Source: Ruegeria lacuscaerulensis ITI-1157 (lineage in GTDB: Bacteria > Pseudomonadota > Alphaproteobacteria > Rhodobacterales > Rhodobacteraceae). From it: DNA of 64,000 bases. This document shows, one piece after another, positions 1 through 8,878 of this stretch. The notes beneath the pieces were generated by a model that was not told the origin of the DNA, ran no database searches, and worked only from the letters and a program-made list of their open reading frames with translations. Position 1 is the stretch's first letter. Every line of letters begins with the position of its first letter. The stretch is taken from the NCBI GenBank assembly GCA_000161775.1, contig GG704596.1, positions 3,157,816 to 3,221,815 of the forward strand, given 5' to 3'. Both the position numbers and the translations under genes were made by a program.

Positions 1-77
1 GCCACCGCCCAGGACAGGACGCAATCCGGGCGCTTGAGTTCGATATGCGCGCCGAGTTCCTTGAGTGCTTCGCTCAT
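1..77 (-). CDS. nuoC: NADH-quinone oxidoreductase subunit C, N-terminal fragment
   Basis: Only the first 25 codons are in the window; the gene runs off the left edge. The frame begins MSEALKELGAHIELKRP and is preceded by a strong AGGAGG Shine-Dalgarno. NuoC is a 30-kDa peripheral-arm subunit of respiratory complex I, on the cytoplasmic side of the inner membrane. It follows nuoB by 12 bases on the same strand, so nuoA-nuoB-nuoC is one transcript. The assignment rests on the short N-terminus plus gene order. Confidence 0.8.
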   Translation of the reverse strand, partial: MSEALKELGAHIELKRPDCVLSWAV

Positions 78-89
78 CTCGGTCCCTCC

Positions 90-623
90 TCAGCGGACGA
101 TGGTGCCGGTGCGGCGAATCTTGCGCTGCAGCTGCAGCAGGCCATACAGCAGTGCCTCGGCGGTCGGCGGGCAGCCGGGAACGTAGATGTCCACCGGAAC
201 GATCCTGTCGCAGCCACGCACGACGGAATAGGAGTAGTGGTAATACCCGCCACCATTCGCGCAGGAGCCCATCGAGATAACATAGCGCGGCTCGGGCATC
301 TGGTCATAAACCTTGCGCAGCGCCGGCGCCATCTTGTTGGTCAGCGTGCCGGCCACGATCATCACGTCCGACTGGCGCGGGGATGCGCGCGGCGCGATGC
401 CGAACCGTTCGGCGTCGTAGCGCGGCATCGAGGTATGCATCATCTCGACCGCACAGCAGGCCAGACCAAAGGTCATCCAGTGCAGCGACCCGGTGCGCGC
501 CCAGTTGATGATGTCCTCGGTCGAGGTCAGCAGGAACCCTTTGTCCTGCAGCTCGGCGTTCAGGGCCTGGGTGGCGACTTCCTTGTCGACGCCCGCGGTG
601 TTTGCACCCGTCATCACTCCCAT
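90..623 (-). CDS. nuoB: NADH-quinone oxidoreductase subunit B
   Basis: Complex I subunit that carries the terminal iron-sulfur cluster N2, which passes electrons to quinone. From the chosen start the protein has 177 residues, normal for the family. The N2 ligands are visible: the tandem Cys56-Cys57 (LACCAVEMM), Cys121 (GSCANGGG) and Cys151 (VPGCPP). The ATG at 623 is chosen because an AAGGGGG-type Shine-Dalgarno lies about 8 bases upstream. An ATG at 614 that overlaps the nuoA stop as TGATG is a good alternative, three residues shorter. An ATG at 644 has no ribosome site and lies far inside nuoA. It is co-transcribed with nuoA upstream and nuoC downstream. Confidence 0.95.
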   Translation of the reverse strand: MGVMTGANTAGVDKEVATQALNAELQDKGFLLTSTEDIINWARTGSLHWMTFGLACCAVEMMHTSMPRYDAERFGIAPRASPRQSDVMIVAGTLTNKMAPALRKVYDQMPEPRYVISMGSCANGGGYYHYSYSVVRGCDRIVPVDIYVPGCPPTAEALLYGLLQLQRKIRRTGTIVR

Positions 624-979
624 TCCAAGGCCCCCTTCTTCCATTCATAGGCAAAGCCGATGGTCAGAACGCCCAGGAACACCATCATCGACCAGAAGCC
701 GACATCGCTGAGATCCTTGAAGCCCACGGCCCAGGGAAACAGGAACGCAATCTCGAGGTCGAAGATGATGAACAGGATCGACACTAGATAGAATCGGACA
801 TCGAACTTCATCCGCGCATCGTCGAACGCGTTGAACCCGCATTCATAGGCGCTGACCTTTTCGGGGTCGGGATTGCGGACAGCCAGAACGACAGCGGCCA
901 GAATCAGGACGATTCCAAGGCCCACGGCGACGGCCAGAAACACCAGGATCGGGAGATATTCCCGCAACAGCTCTTCCAC
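614..979 (-). CDS. nuoA: NADH-quinone oxidoreductase subunit A
   Basis: Small membrane subunit of respiratory complex I, 121 residues with three predicted transmembrane helices (about residues 8-32, 62-84 and 90-111). The conserved loop with [20 protein letters not shown] contains the Cys that sits near the quinone site. It starts with GTG at 979, seven bases after an AGGAG ribosome site. It is the first gene of the nuo operon: the 187 bases upstream carry no gene and hold a candidate promoter. Its stop overlaps a possible nuoB ATG by one base, suggesting translational coupling. Confidence 0.95.
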   Translation of the reverse strand: MEELLREYLPILVFLAVAVGLGIVLILAAVVLAVRNPDPEKVSAYECGFNAFDDARMKFDVRFYLVSILFIIFDLEIAFLFPWAVGFKDLSDVGFWSMMVFLGVLTIGFAYEWKKGALEWE

Positions 980-1043
980 GAGTGGCTCCTTTCCTGCGCA
1001 TCCCGAACGAGACGCGCCGTCAATTGGCGTGTTGACTGGACAT

Positions 1044-1072
1044 TCTCTATCCGCGCGGGGTCAGAGGGTCAA
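1044..1072 (-). promoter_or_regulatory. Candidate sigma-70-type promoter for the nuo operon
   Basis: Read on the minus strand, TTGACC (1072-1067) is followed after exactly 17 bases by TAGAGA (1049-1044), about 65 bases before the nuoA GTG start. The -35 box matches consensus at five of six positions, but the -10 box is weak at three of six. Position and spacing fit; there is no further proof. Confidence 0.35.
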
Positions 1073-1094
1073 CCGAGCACAAGCGCGCATGGCA

Positions 1095-1141
1095 CCGAAT
1101 ATTCGGCTTGCCAACGCCCAGCGTTGCACTAGGCGCAAGCC
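1095..1141. promoter_or_regulatory. Palindrome and stem-loop between the liu and nuo operons
   Basis: CCGAATATTCGG at 1095-1106 is a perfect 12-base palindrome about 22 bases upstream of the candidate nuo -35 box. Overlapping it, GGCTTGC (1105-1111) can pair with GCAAGCC (1135-1141), enclosing a second stem CAACGC/GCGTTG (1112-1117 with 1121-1126, loop CCA). It could be an operator for nuo or a 3' hairpin for the hydratase gene ending at 1167. No T-run follows in either direction, so a classical terminator is not supported. Confidence 0.35.
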
Positions 1142-1166
1142 CTTGGCTTCAAATGGTCGCGGGCGG

Positions 1167-1955
1167 TCAAACCTTACTATTCCATGAAGGTTTTCGCTTG
1201 TCGAAGAAAGCGCTGATTCCCTCATGCGCCTCGTCCGTTTCCCATCGGTCGACCAGCGCTCGGATCGTGTGGTCGATCACCGCGTCGTCGATGCGCGGCC
1301 CGAGGTCCCGAACCAGCGCCTTTGCCGAGGCCACCGCGCCGGGCGCACAGGACAGGTAGGGCAGAACCTCGGCCTCGACCGCGTCGGCCAGCTGATCCGC
1401 AGGCACGGCCTTGGCCAGCAGCCCCAGCTCCACCGCCTCGGAGGCGTCGAACAGGCGTGCCGACATGAACACCCGCCGCGCGCGGGCCTCGCCCATGCGG
1501 GCGATGACGTATGGCCCGATGGTGGCCGGGATCAGCCCCAGCCGGGTTTCGGTCAGACCCATCTTCAGGCTGTCCACGCCGATGGCCACGTCGCAGACCG
1601 CGGCCATGCCCACGCCACCGCCAAAGGCGTTGCCCTGCAGCGCGCCGATCAACGGTTTTGACAGGGTGTTCAGGGCGTTCAGCATCTCGGCCAGCTTGCG
1701 CGCCTCGACAAAGCGGGTCTCGGGGTCGGCGGCCATCTGGGCCTGCATCCAGCCCAGATCCCCCCCTGCGCAGAAGCTTTTGCCCGCGCCGGTCAGGACT
1801 ACGACGCGCACGTCGTTGGTTTCTCCCAATTGCGCGGCGGCCTGGGTCAGCTCGGCGATCATCTGCGCCGACATCGCGTTGTGTTTTTCCGGCCGGTTCA
1901 GCGTCAGCTTGGCAACGCCGCGCGAGTCGGTGGAGATCGAGATGGTCTCAAACAT
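1167..1955 (-). CDS. liuC: Enoyl-CoA hydratase/isomerase, probable methylglutaconyl-CoA hydratase
   Basis: Crotonase-fold enzyme of 262 residues. The family motifs forming the oxyanion hole are visible: SFCAGGDLGWM near residue 60 and NAFGGGVGMAAVCD near residue 110. The family also includes general enoyl-CoA hydratases. Here the neighbours (HMG-CoA lyase and both methylcrotonyl-CoA carboxylase subunits) argue for hydration of 3-methylglutaconyl-CoA to HMG-CoA in leucine degradation. The start ATG at 1955 has an AGAGG ribosome site that lies within the end of the lyase gene, 9 bases upstream, so the two are coupled. It is the last gene of the operon. Family certain; exact substrate inferred. 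Confidence 0.88.
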   Translation of the reverse strand: MFETISISTDSRGVAKLTLNRPEKHNAMSAQMIAELTQAAAQLGETNDVRVVVLTGAGKSFCAGGDLGWMQAQMAADPETRFVEARKLAEMLNALNTLSKPLIGALQGNAFGGGVGMAAVCDVAIGVDSLKMGLTETRLGLIPATIGPYVIARMGEARARRVFMSARLFDASEAVELGLLAKAVPADQLADAVEAEVLPYLSCAPGAVASAKALVRDLGPRIDDAVIDHTIRALVDRWETDEAHEGISAFFDKRKPSWNSKV

Positions 1956-1964
1956 GTCAGCCTC

Positions 1965-2819
1965 TTATCCCGCCCGCATCGCGCGGGCCATTTCCGCCGC
2001 TTCGTTCAGCACGGCAGCGTCCAGTCCGGTGTCATAGCCCAGCCGCTCGAGATGCGCGGCAACGGCTTCGGTGGCCACATTCCCGGCCGCACCCGGCGCG
2101 TAGGGGCAGCCGCCCAATCCGCCTACGGCTGCGTCGAAAACGCGAACGCCCAGCGCAAGGGAAGCATCGATATTGTCGATCGCGCGCCCGTTGGTGTCGT
2201 GGAAATGCCCGGCAAGGCGGGTCGCGGGCACATATTCACGCACCGCCAGCAGCATCCGAGCGATGCTGTCGGGTGTCCCCTGCCCGATCGTGTCGCCCAG
2301 CGAGATCTCGTAACAGCCGTGCGAGAACAGCAGGTCGGCCACCTCGGCCACCTTGGCGGGGGGCGTCGGCCCGTCATAGGGGCAGTCGGTCACGCAGGAA
2401 ACATAGCCGCGTACCGGCAGGTCGATATGGCGCGCCGCCTCGAGGATCGGGACGAACCGCTCGATGGATTCGGCGATGGTCGCGTTGATGTTGGCCTTGG
2501 AAAAGCCCTCGGAGGCCGAGGCAAACACCGCGATTTCATCCGCCCCGGCCGCCAGCGCGTCCTCATAGCCACGCATGTTCGGGGTCAGCGCGGCATAGCG
2601 CACGCCGGGGGCGCGGGTGATCCCGGCCAGAACCTCGGCGCTGCCGGCCATCTGCGGCACCCATTTGGGCGACACGAAACTGGCCACCTCGATCCGGCTG
2701 AACCCCGCCCGGCTGAGACAGTCGACCAGCGCGATCTTCTCGGAAACCGGAATTTCCCGCTTTTCATTCTGCAGCCCGTCACGCGGCCCCACTTCGAAAA
2801 TCTCGACACGTTCCGCCAT
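1965..2819 (-). CDS. mvaB: Hydroxymethylglutaryl-CoA lyase
   Basis: Cleaves HMG-CoA to acetyl-CoA and acetoacetate, the last step of leucine catabolism, in the cytoplasm. The 284-residue protein shows the HMG-CoA lyase signatures: VGPRDGLQNEK near the N-terminus, with the catalytic Arg and metal-binding Asp, and GGCPYAPGAAGNVATE around residue 236 with the conserved Cys238. The length fits the TIM-barrel family. The start has an AGGAGGG site seven bases upstream. The 57-base gap to the carboxylase alpha gene holds a hairpin (CCGCCC/GGGCGG, 2847-2864) with no T-run, probably an intercistronic structure and not a terminator. Confidence 0.95.
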   Translation of the reverse strand: MAERVEIFEVGPRDGLQNEKREIPVSEKIALVDCLSRAGFSRIEVASFVSPKWVPQMAGSAEVLAGITRAPGVRYAALTPNMRGYEDALAAGADEIAVFASASEGFSKANINATIAESIERFVPILEAARHIDLPVRGYVSCVTDCPYDGPTPPAKVAEVADLLFSHGCYEISLGDTIGQGTPDSIARMLLAVREYVPATRLAGHFHDTNGRAIDNIDASLALGVRVFDAAVGGLGGCPYAPGAAGNVATEAVAAHLERLGYDTGLDAAVLNEAAEMARAMRAG

Positions 2820-2876
2820 GGCGGTGCCCTCCTGTTCAGTCCCGGCCCGCCCCGTTCAGGGCGGACGTTCAGGGTA

Positions 2877-4808
2877 TCAGTCGTCTTCCAGCCGGACCAG
2901 CGCCGCGCCCGCCTCGACCTGAGATCCCGCCTCGGCCAGAACCTCGGCCACGACACCGTCGCGGGCGGCCAGCAGCGAATGCTCCATCTTCATGGCCTCG
3001 AGGGTGGCCAGCCGGTCGCCTTCCTTCACCGCCTGTCCCGGCGCGGCGAACACCGCCTTGACCAGCCCGGGCATCGGCGCCTCGACCACGTTGGTGTCAC
3101 CAGAGGCGCTGACATCGCGGTCCAGCGGGTCCAGCACCTCGAAGCTCACGCCATAGGCGTCGAACACGGTGACATCGTGGCCCGCAATCGCAACCGGAGG
3201 CATCGGCTGGGCGTCGATGATCCAGCGGCCGTTGACCCGTTCGGCGATCACGCTGGTTCCGCCGACCTGCCAGTCCTGCCGGTCTGGCCCTGCGACCTGG
3301 ACGTCCAGATCCAGAACCTCGCCGTCGCGCTTCAGCTGAAGCGCCCGGTGCAGCGGGGCCCAGAGGGTAAATCCGGTGTCCTCGGAGGGTTTGTCCAGCC
3401 CGGTCGCGGCCATCGCCGCCGCAACGGTCATTGCCGGGGTGACGGCGGGTTCGCACACCAGATCGTCCAGATCGCGGCCGATCAACCCGGTGTCCACATC
3501 GCCTGCCGCAAACCCGGCGTGCCGGGTCAATGCGCCCAGGAAGGACAGGTTGGTGACGGTTCCCGCCACCTGCGTCCGACGCAGCGCGCGGTGCAGTTGT
3601 TGCAGCGCCACCGCGCGGGTCGGGCCGTGCACGATCACCTTGGCGATCATCGGGTCATACCACGGGCTGATCGTGTCGCCCGCGCGCACGCCGCTGTCGG
3701 CGCGGCAGCCGTGCGGAAACTCCAGATGGGTCAGGGTGCCCGTGGCGGGCAGGAACCCTTTGGGTACGTCCTCGGCATAGAGCCGGGCCTCGAAGGCATG
3801 GCCGTTGATCGAAAGCTCTGCCTGCCGCTTGGGCAGGCTTTCCCCGGCCGCGACCCGCAACTGCCATTCGACCAGGTCGATGCCGGTGATGGCCTCGGTC
3901 ACCGGGTGTTCGACCTGCAGGCGGGTGTTCATCTCCATGAACCAGAACCGGTCGGGGCGCAGCCCGTCCGAGGCATCGACGATGAACTCCACGGTGCCCG
4001 CGCCCTTGTAGCCGATGGCCTCGGCCGCGCGCACGCCCGCCTGCCCCATCGCTTCGCGCATCTCGGGCGTCATTCCGGGCGCCGGGGCTTCCTCGATCAC
4101 CTTCTGATGGCGGCGCTGCAGCGAGCAGTCGCGTTCGAACAGATGCACGGCATGGGTGCCGTCACCAAAAACCTGAACCTCGATATGGCGGGGCTTGGCC
4201 ACGAATTTCTCGACCAGAACGGCATCATTGCCAAAGGCGGTTCGGGCCTCGCCCCGGGCGCTGTCCAGAGCGGCCGCGAAATCCGCCGGTCTCTCGACCA
4301 GCCGCATCCCCTTGCCGCCACCGCCGGCCACCGCCTTGATCAGAACCGGATAGCCGATGGTGTCGGCCGCGCCGGCCAGATGCTCGGGGTCCTGGTTGTC
4401 GCCGTGATAGCCGGGAACGACCGGGATGCCGGCCTGCTCCATCAGCGCCTTGGCGGCATCCTTCAGGCCCATCTTGCGGATCGCATCCGCCGAGGGGCCG
4501 ATGAAGGTCAGGCCCGCGGCCTGTACCGCATCGACGAAATCAGGGTTCTCGGACAGAAACCCATAGCCGGGGTGGATCGCCTGCGCGCCGGTATCCAGCG
4601 CGGCCTGAATGATCACATCCCCCTTCAGATAGCTGTCGGCCGGAGCCGCCCCGCCGATATGTACGGCCTCATCCGCCATCTGCACATGTTTGGCGGCCGC
4701 GTCCGCATCCGAGTACACGGCTACGCAGGCCACGCCCATCTTGTGCGCAGTTTCGATGACCCGGCAGGCAATCTCGCCCCGGTTGGCGATCAGGATCTTG
4801 TCAAACAT
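2877..4808 (-). CDS. liuD: Methylcrotonyl-CoA carboxylase, biotin-containing alpha subunit
   Basis: Biotin carboxylase and biotin carrier subunit (643 residues) that carboxylates biotin for transfer to 3-methylcrotonyl-CoA. Order of domains: biotin carboxylase N-domain starting FDKILIANRGEIA, ATP-grasp with the glycine loop GGGGKGMR near residue 165, carboxylase C-domain to about 440, then a biotinyl domain with the EAMKMEHS motif, whose Lys607 is the biotinylation site. Propionyl- and acetyl-CoA carboxylase alpha subunits look similar; the adjacent beta subunit and leucine-pathway context select methylcrotonyl-CoA. The start ATG at 4808, with an AAGGG site, lies five bases after the ASCH gene. 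Confidence 0.93.
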   Translation of the reverse strand: MFDKILIANRGEIACRVIETAHKMGVACVAVYSDADAAAKHVQMADEAVHIGGAAPADSYLKGDVIIQAALDTGAQAIHPGYGFLSENPDFVDAVQAAGLTFIGPSADAIRKMGLKDAAKALMEQAGIPVVPGYHGDNQDPEHLAGAADTIGYPVLIKAVAGGGGKGMRLVERPADFAAALDSARGEARTAFGNDAVLVEKFVAKPRHIEVQVFGDGTHAVHLFERDCSLQRRHQKVIEEAPAPGMTPEMREAMGQAGVRAAEAIGYKGAGTVEFIVDASDGLRPDRFWFMEMNTRLQVEHPVTEAITGIDLVEWQLRVAAGESLPKRQAELSINGHAFEARLYAEDVPKGFLPATGTLTHLEFPHGCRADSGVRAGDTISPWYDPMIAKVIVHGPTRAVALQQLHRALRRTQVAGTVTNLSFLGALTRHAGFAAGDVDTGLIGRDLDDLVCEPAVTPAMTVAAAMAATGLDKPSEDTGFTLWAPLHRALQLKRDGEVLDLDVQVAGPDRQDWQVGGTSVIAERVNGRWIIDAQPMPPVAIAGHDVTVFDAYGVSFEVLDPLDRDVSASGDTNVVEAPMPGLVKAVFAAPGQAVKEGDRLATLEAMKMEHSLLAARDGVVAEVLAEAGSQVEAGAALVRLEDD

Positions 4809-4813
4809 GGCCG

Positions 4814-5230
4814 TTACCCTTTCCCTGCCAGATCTTCCACAAGGCGAAACCGTTCGCAGACCAACTCCATCTTCGGATCGAAGCCGCCGTTTCTTTCGAA
4901 ATATCTGCGATGATCCTCGCGCCAGCCTTCCAGGCTGTCGTTTTCGCCCTCGGCCAGGGCAAACACCTCGTCCACATCGCAATAGCGCCGGACCGTCACA
5001 TCGACTGTTTCAATGACCAGCGCGGGCCGTCCGTCCCAGTCCAACGCGATGTCGCGGCGGCCTGCCTGCGGCATCGCCTCGCCACCCGCCGTAAAGTCGC
5101 GCAACGCGCCACATGTCGCGGTCTTGTGCCCTGAGCGGACCAGAGCCAGCAATTCGTCGCACAATGCGCGGCTGTCGCCGAACTGAAAGGTCTCGGCCCC
5201 CGGATATCTTTCTTTCAAGCTTTCCAGCAT
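4814..5230 (-). CDS. ASCH domain-containing protein
   Basis: Small protein of 138 residues from the start at 5230. The pattern FQFGDSRALCDELLALVRSG, then KTATCGAL near residue 40, and VIETVDVTVRRYCDVD near 75 matches the ASCH (PUA-like, YhfF-type) family. Members are thought to bind RNA or nucleotides; a few have amidohydrolase activity. The role here is unknown. It sits between the two methylcrotonyl-CoA carboxylase subunit genes, 13 bases after beta and 5 bases before alpha, with an AGAGGGGG ribosome site in the gap, so it must be co-transcribed with them. Family call is fairly sure; function is not. Confidence 0.8.
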   Translation of the reverse strand: MLESLKERYPGAETFQFGDSRALCDELLALVRSGHKTATCGALRDFTAGGEAMPQAGRRDIALDWDGRPALVIETVDVTVRRYCDVDEVFALAEGENDSLEGWREDHRRYFERNGGFDPKMELVCERFRLVEDLAGKG

Positions 5231-5243
5231 CGAACCGCCCCCT

Positions 5244-6848
5244 CTACATCCGGAACACGCCAAAGCGCGTGTCCTCGATGGGTGCGTTCAGTGCGGCGCT
5301 CAGCGACAGGGCCAGCACGTCGCGGCTTTTGCGCGGGTCGATGATGCCGTCATCCCACAGCCGGGCAGAGGCATAAAGCGGGTGCGACTGTTCCTCGAAC
5401 ATTTCCAGCGTCGGGCGTTTGAATTCGGCCTCTTCTTCGGCCGACCATGTGCCACCCTGCCGTTCGATCCCGTCGCGTTTGACCGTTGCCAGAACACCGG
5501 CGGCCTGCTCGCCACCCATGACCGAGATACGGCTGTTCGGCCACGTCCACAGGAAGCGGGGCTGATAGGCGCGGCCCGCCATGCCATAGTTCCCGGCCCC
5601 GAACGAGCCGCCCACCAGCATGGTGATCTTGGGTACGCTTGTGGTGGCCACGGCGGTCACCATCTTGGCGCCGTGGCGCGCGATGCCTTCGTTCTCGTAC
5701 TTGCGGCCCACCATGAAGCCGGTGATGTTCTGCAGGAAGACCAGCGGGATCTTGCGCTGGCTGCACAGCTCGACGAAATGCGCGCCCTTCTGCGCGGCCT
5801 CGGAAAACAGCACGCCATTGTTGGCGATGATGCCGACGGGGCAACCTTTGACATGGGCGAAGCCGGTCACAAGCGTCTCACCGAACCGATGCTTGAACTC
5901 GTCGAAGCGCGAGCCATCGACCAGACGCGCGATCACCTCGCGTATGTCATACGGCGTGCGCAGATCGGCCGGGACGACACCCAGGATTTCCTCGGGGTCA
6001 TAGGCCGGGTCTTCGGGGTTGGCCCAGTCCACCGTCTGCGGCTTGTTCCGGTTGAACGAGCCAACGGCCCGGCGGGCCAGAGCCAGCGCGTGCGCGTCAT
6101 CCTCGGCCAGGTAATCGGCCACACCCGAAAGGCGCGTGTGCACGTCGCCGCCGCCCAGGTCCTCGGCGCTGACGACCTCGCCCGTCGCGGCCTTGACCAG
6201 CGGCGGGCCAGCCAGAAAGATCGTGCCCTGTTCCTTGACGATGATCGTCACGTCGGACATGGCCGGAACATAGGCGCCGCCCGCGGTGCACGAGCCCATG
6301 ACCACGGCGATCTGCGGGATGCCCTTCGCGCTCATCCGGGCCTGTTTGTAGAAGATGCGGCCGAAATGGTCGCGGTCGGGAAAGACCTCGTCCTGGTTGG
6401 GCAGGTTCGCGCCGCCGCTGTCCACCAGATAGATGCAGGGCAGATGGTTTTCCTCGGCGATCTCCTGCGCGCGCAGGTGCTTTTTGACCGTCATCGGATA
6501 ATAGGTACCGCCCTTCACGGTCGCGTCGTTGCAGACCACCATGACCTCTTGCCCCTGCACCCGGCCGATCCCCGCGATGACGCCGGCACAGGGGGCCGCG
6601 CCACCATACATGCCATGCGCCGCCGTCGCGCCGATTTCCAGAAACGGAGACCCCGGATCGAGCAGGTTCGCCACCCGCCGGCGCGGCAGCATCTTGCCCC
6701 GCGACACATGGCGGTCGCGCGATTTCTCGCCCCCGCCCATGCGCGCGGCCTCGGCAGCGGCAGAGATTTGCGCCAGCGCATCGAGATGCGCTGCGCGGTT
6801 TGCCTTGAAGCCCTCAGAGGCAGGCATGGCTTTGGATGTGAGTTTCAT
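5244..6848 (-). CDS. liuB: Methylcrotonyl-CoA carboxylase, carboxyltransferase beta subunit
   Basis: Carboxyltransferase subunit (534 residues) that moves CO2 from biotin to 3-methylcrotonyl-CoA to give 3-methylglutaconyl-CoA. It has the two crotonase-like halves of acyl-CoA carboxyltransferases. The conserved stretches [43 protein letters not shown] and [11 protein letters not shown] are typical of MccB. Length agrees with the family. The ATG at 6848 overlaps the stop of the small zinc-ribbon gene as ATGA, so translation is probably coupled to that unusual neighbour. Confidence 0.95.
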   Translation of the reverse strand: MKLTSKAMPASEGFKANRAAHLDALAQISAAAEAARMGGGEKSRDRHVSRGKMLPRRRVANLLDPGSPFLEIGATAAHGMYGGAAPCAGVIAGIGRVQGQEVMVVCNDATVKGGTYYPMTVKKHLRAQEIAEENHLPCIYLVDSGGANLPNQDEVFPDRDHFGRIFYKQARMSAKGIPQIAVVMGSCTAGGAYVPAMSDVTIIVKEQGTIFLAGPPLVKAATGEVVSAEDLGGGDVHTRLSGVADYLAEDDAHALALARRAVGSFNRNKPQTVDWANPEDPAYDPEEILGVVPADLRTPYDIREVIARLVDGSRFDEFKHRFGETLVTGFAHVKGCPVGIIANNGVLFSEAAQKGAHFVELCSQRKIPLVFLQNITGFMVGRKYENEGIARHGAKMVTAVATTSVPKITMLVGGSFGAGNYGMAGRAYQPRFLWTWPNSRISVMGGEQAAGVLATVKRDGIERQGGTWSAEEEAEFKRPTLEMFEEQSHPLYASARLWDDGIIDPRKSRDVLALSLSAALNAPIEDTRFGVFRM

Positions 6849-7228
6849 AGGACCTCCACCGAGAACACTTTACGGAAGAAACGGGCGCGCAAAAGAACCA
6901 GCAAAAACGTGCCGAAAACCAATAAGCTCAAGGTACCTGCGATTATCCGCAAGTCACCGCCAGACCCGATAGTGAGCACCAACAAAAGTGCCAGGGAAAA
7001 AAACATAGAAAGACCAAGCACTAGGGGAAGAACTATCCCCATCAGAATTGCTGAAATGCTGTATCGCCACCGCAAACGAATGTTTGATCGGCAATTTGAA
7101 CACTGACAACATTCGTTGATCACGTATCCGGTCACTCCTCCGCGAACTGTCGTCAACAACGCAAACGCGGGCTGCATTTCATTGCACTTTGGGCAGCGAA
7201 ACCCGGAGATTCTCGAAAAAAGGGTCAA
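6845..7228 (-). CDS. Small zinc-ribbon membrane protein of unknown function
   Basis: 127 residues from a TTG start at 7228. The N-terminal region has CPKC (Cys12, Cys15) and a second cluster CCQCSNC (Cys40, 41, 43, 46), spaced like a zinc ribbon. Two hydrophobic segments follow, about residues 57-88 and 94-113, with a basic C-terminus. I recognise no named family. TTG overlaps the upstream synthetase stop (TTGA) and its own stop overlaps the liuB start (ATGA). A later ATG would remove the CPKC motif, which supports TTG. Hand-counted GC over 6901-7140 is about 47% (113 of 240), against about 65% in neighbouring genes, so the gene is probably foreign. Confidence 0.75.
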   Translation of the reverse strand: MTLFSRISGFRCPKCNEMQPAFALLTTVRGGVTGYVINECCQCSNCRSNIRLRWRYSISAILMGIVLPLVLGLSMFFSLALLLVLTIGSGGDLRIIAGTLSLLVFGTFLLVLLRARFFRKVFSVEVL

Positions 7229-8748
7229 GACACTTCCCCCGCAGCCCGCGCCTTCAACTCTTTCCGGATCACTTTCCCCGTCACCGTCATCGGCAACTCA
7301 TCCAAAAACGCCACCTCGCGCGGGTAAGAATACTGCGCCAGACGGTCCTTGACCCAATCCTGCAACTCGGCACCCGAGGCCTCAGCCCCCGGTTTCAACA
7401 CCACATAGGCCTTCACGATCTCGGTCCGCAACGGGTCAGGCTTGCCGACCACGCCCACGGTGGCCACCGCCGGATGGGTCAGCAGGCAATCCTCGATCTC
7501 GGCCGGGCCGATGCGGTAACCCGCCGAGGTGATCACGTCATCCTCACGGCCGACAAAGCGCAGATAGTCGTCCTCCCACACGCCGCGGTCACCGGTGATC
7601 AGCCAATCGCCGCGAAACTTCTCGGCCGTGGCCTGCGGGTTGTTCCAGTATTCCAGCAGCATCGAGGCCGAGCCGCGCCGGATGGCCACGTCGCCCTCGG
7701 CGTCGGTCGGGTTGCCCGCGGCGTCAATCACCGCGACCTCATGCCCCGGCACCGGTTTGCCGATACAGCCCGGGCGCACGGGGAAATCCTCGGCACAGGA
7801 GGACACCACCATGTTGCATTCGGTCTGGCCGTAGAATTCGTTGACCGTCAGACCAAAGGCCCGCTGCCCCCACGCCAGCATTTCCGCGCCCAGCGGCTCA
7901 CCACCCGAAGCCACGGACCGCAGGCCGGGGATCGTCACGTCGGCGGCCTTGAGCATCCGCAGCGCCGTGGGCGGAAAGAACACGTTGCGCACGCCGCCGC
8001 GCGCGATCACATCCGCGCAGGCCTCGGGGGTAAACTTGTCGAGCCGCGCGGCAACGACCGGAATGCCCAGCGCCAGCCCCGGCATCAGCACGTCGAACAA
8101 CCCGCCGATCCAGGCCCAGTCGGCCGGCGTCCAAAGGCAGTCGCCCGCGCGCAGGTGGTTGTGGCTGATCGAAACGCCCGGCAGATGCCCGGTCAACACC
8201 CGGTGCCCATGCAGCGCGCCCTTCGGCTTGCCCGTCGTGCCCGAAGTATAGATCAGCACCGCCGGATCCTCGGGGCCGGTGTCAGCGAAATCCACGGCAG
8301 GCCCGTCCGCCCCCAGCTCGGACACGATCAGCGGCTGCGCCAGATCGCCCAGCATATCCGCGCCCTCGCCGTCGGTCAGCACATACCCGGCCCCCGCATC
8401 GCCGATGCGCGAGGCCAGGGCATCGCGCTTGAACAGCTTGAACAACGGCACCGAGATGGCACCGATCTTCCAGATGGCCAGATGCGCGGCCGCGCACCAT
8501 GGCGACTGGCTGAGCAGCACGCCGACCCGGTCGCCGGGTTGCACGCGGCCCAGCAACCCGCGCGCCAGCCGGTCGGTCATCTTTCCAAGTTCACCATAGG
8601 TGATCTCGGTCACAGCCGCCGAAGACAGATCGAGGATCGCCACCTGCTCGGCGGGCCGCGACAGGCATTGGCGCGCCATGTTCAGCTTGGACGGCATGTC
8701 CCAGCCCTCACGCTGACGCAAACCGGGTATGACCTCAACGGGACGCAC
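7225..8748 (-). CDS. AMP-dependent acyl-CoA synthetase
   Basis: ANL-superfamily ligase of 507 residues that activates a carboxylic acid to its CoA thioester through an acyl-adenylate. The P-loop YTSGTTGKPKG is at 167-177, the adenine-binding motif NEFYGQTE near 306, the hinge region near YRIGPAEIE, and the catalytic Lys492 in MTVTGK. The sequence resembles the medium-chain ACSM-like branch. Its place at the head of the leucine/isovalerate operon suggests a branched short-chain acid such as isovalerate, or acetoacetate made downstream; this is inference. It starts with GTG at 8748, 8 bases after a GGAA site. Its stop overlaps the next gene start. Confidence 0.88.
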   Translation of the reverse strand: MRPVEVIPGLRQREGWDMPSKLNMARQCLSRPAEQVAILDLSSAAVTEITYGELGKMTDRLARGLLGRVQPGDRVGVLLSQSPWCAAAHLAIWKIGAISVPLFKLFKRDALASRIGDAGAGYVLTDGEGADMLGDLAQPLIVSELGADGPAVDFADTGPEDPAVLIYTSGTTGKPKGALHGHRVLTGHLPGVSISHNHLRAGDCLWTPADWAWIGGLFDVLMPGLALGIPVVAARLDKFTPEACADVIARGGVRNVFFPPTALRMLKAADVTIPGLRSVASGGEPLGAEMLAWGQRAFGLTVNEFYGQTECNMVVSSCAEDFPVRPGCIGKPVPGHEVAVIDAAGNPTDAEGDVAIRRGSASMLLEYWNNPQATAEKFRGDWLITGDRGVWEDDYLRFVGREDDVITSAGYRIGPAEIEDCLLTHPAVATVGVVGKPDPLRTEIVKAYVVLKPGAEASGAELQDWVKDRLAQYSYPREVAFLDELPMTVTGKVIRKELKARAAGEVS

Positions 8749-8878
8749 TGTGATTTTCCATTGTTTTACAGCCCCTTGGACGAAGGAGGCGATGCGCCGA
8801 AGTCGACGGGATTTGATGCAGATCAGAGTCCCGCCGCTGCCGGACGACCACTATCGGCCTGCAAACGAAACCAAAGGC

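Noticed and set aside
2847..2864. Hairpin between the carboxylase alpha and HMG-CoA lyase genes as a terminator
   Set aside because: No T-run follows, the gap is short, and both genes belong to one pathway. It is better seen as an intercistronic structure.
1830..4913. Open frame of about 1,000 codons on the plus strand, antisense to HMG-CoA lyase and the carboxylase alpha subunit
   Set aside because: It arises from codon bias in GC-rich genes: the minus strand encodes clear, motif-bearing enzymes, and the plus-strand product has no recognisable domain or ribosome site.
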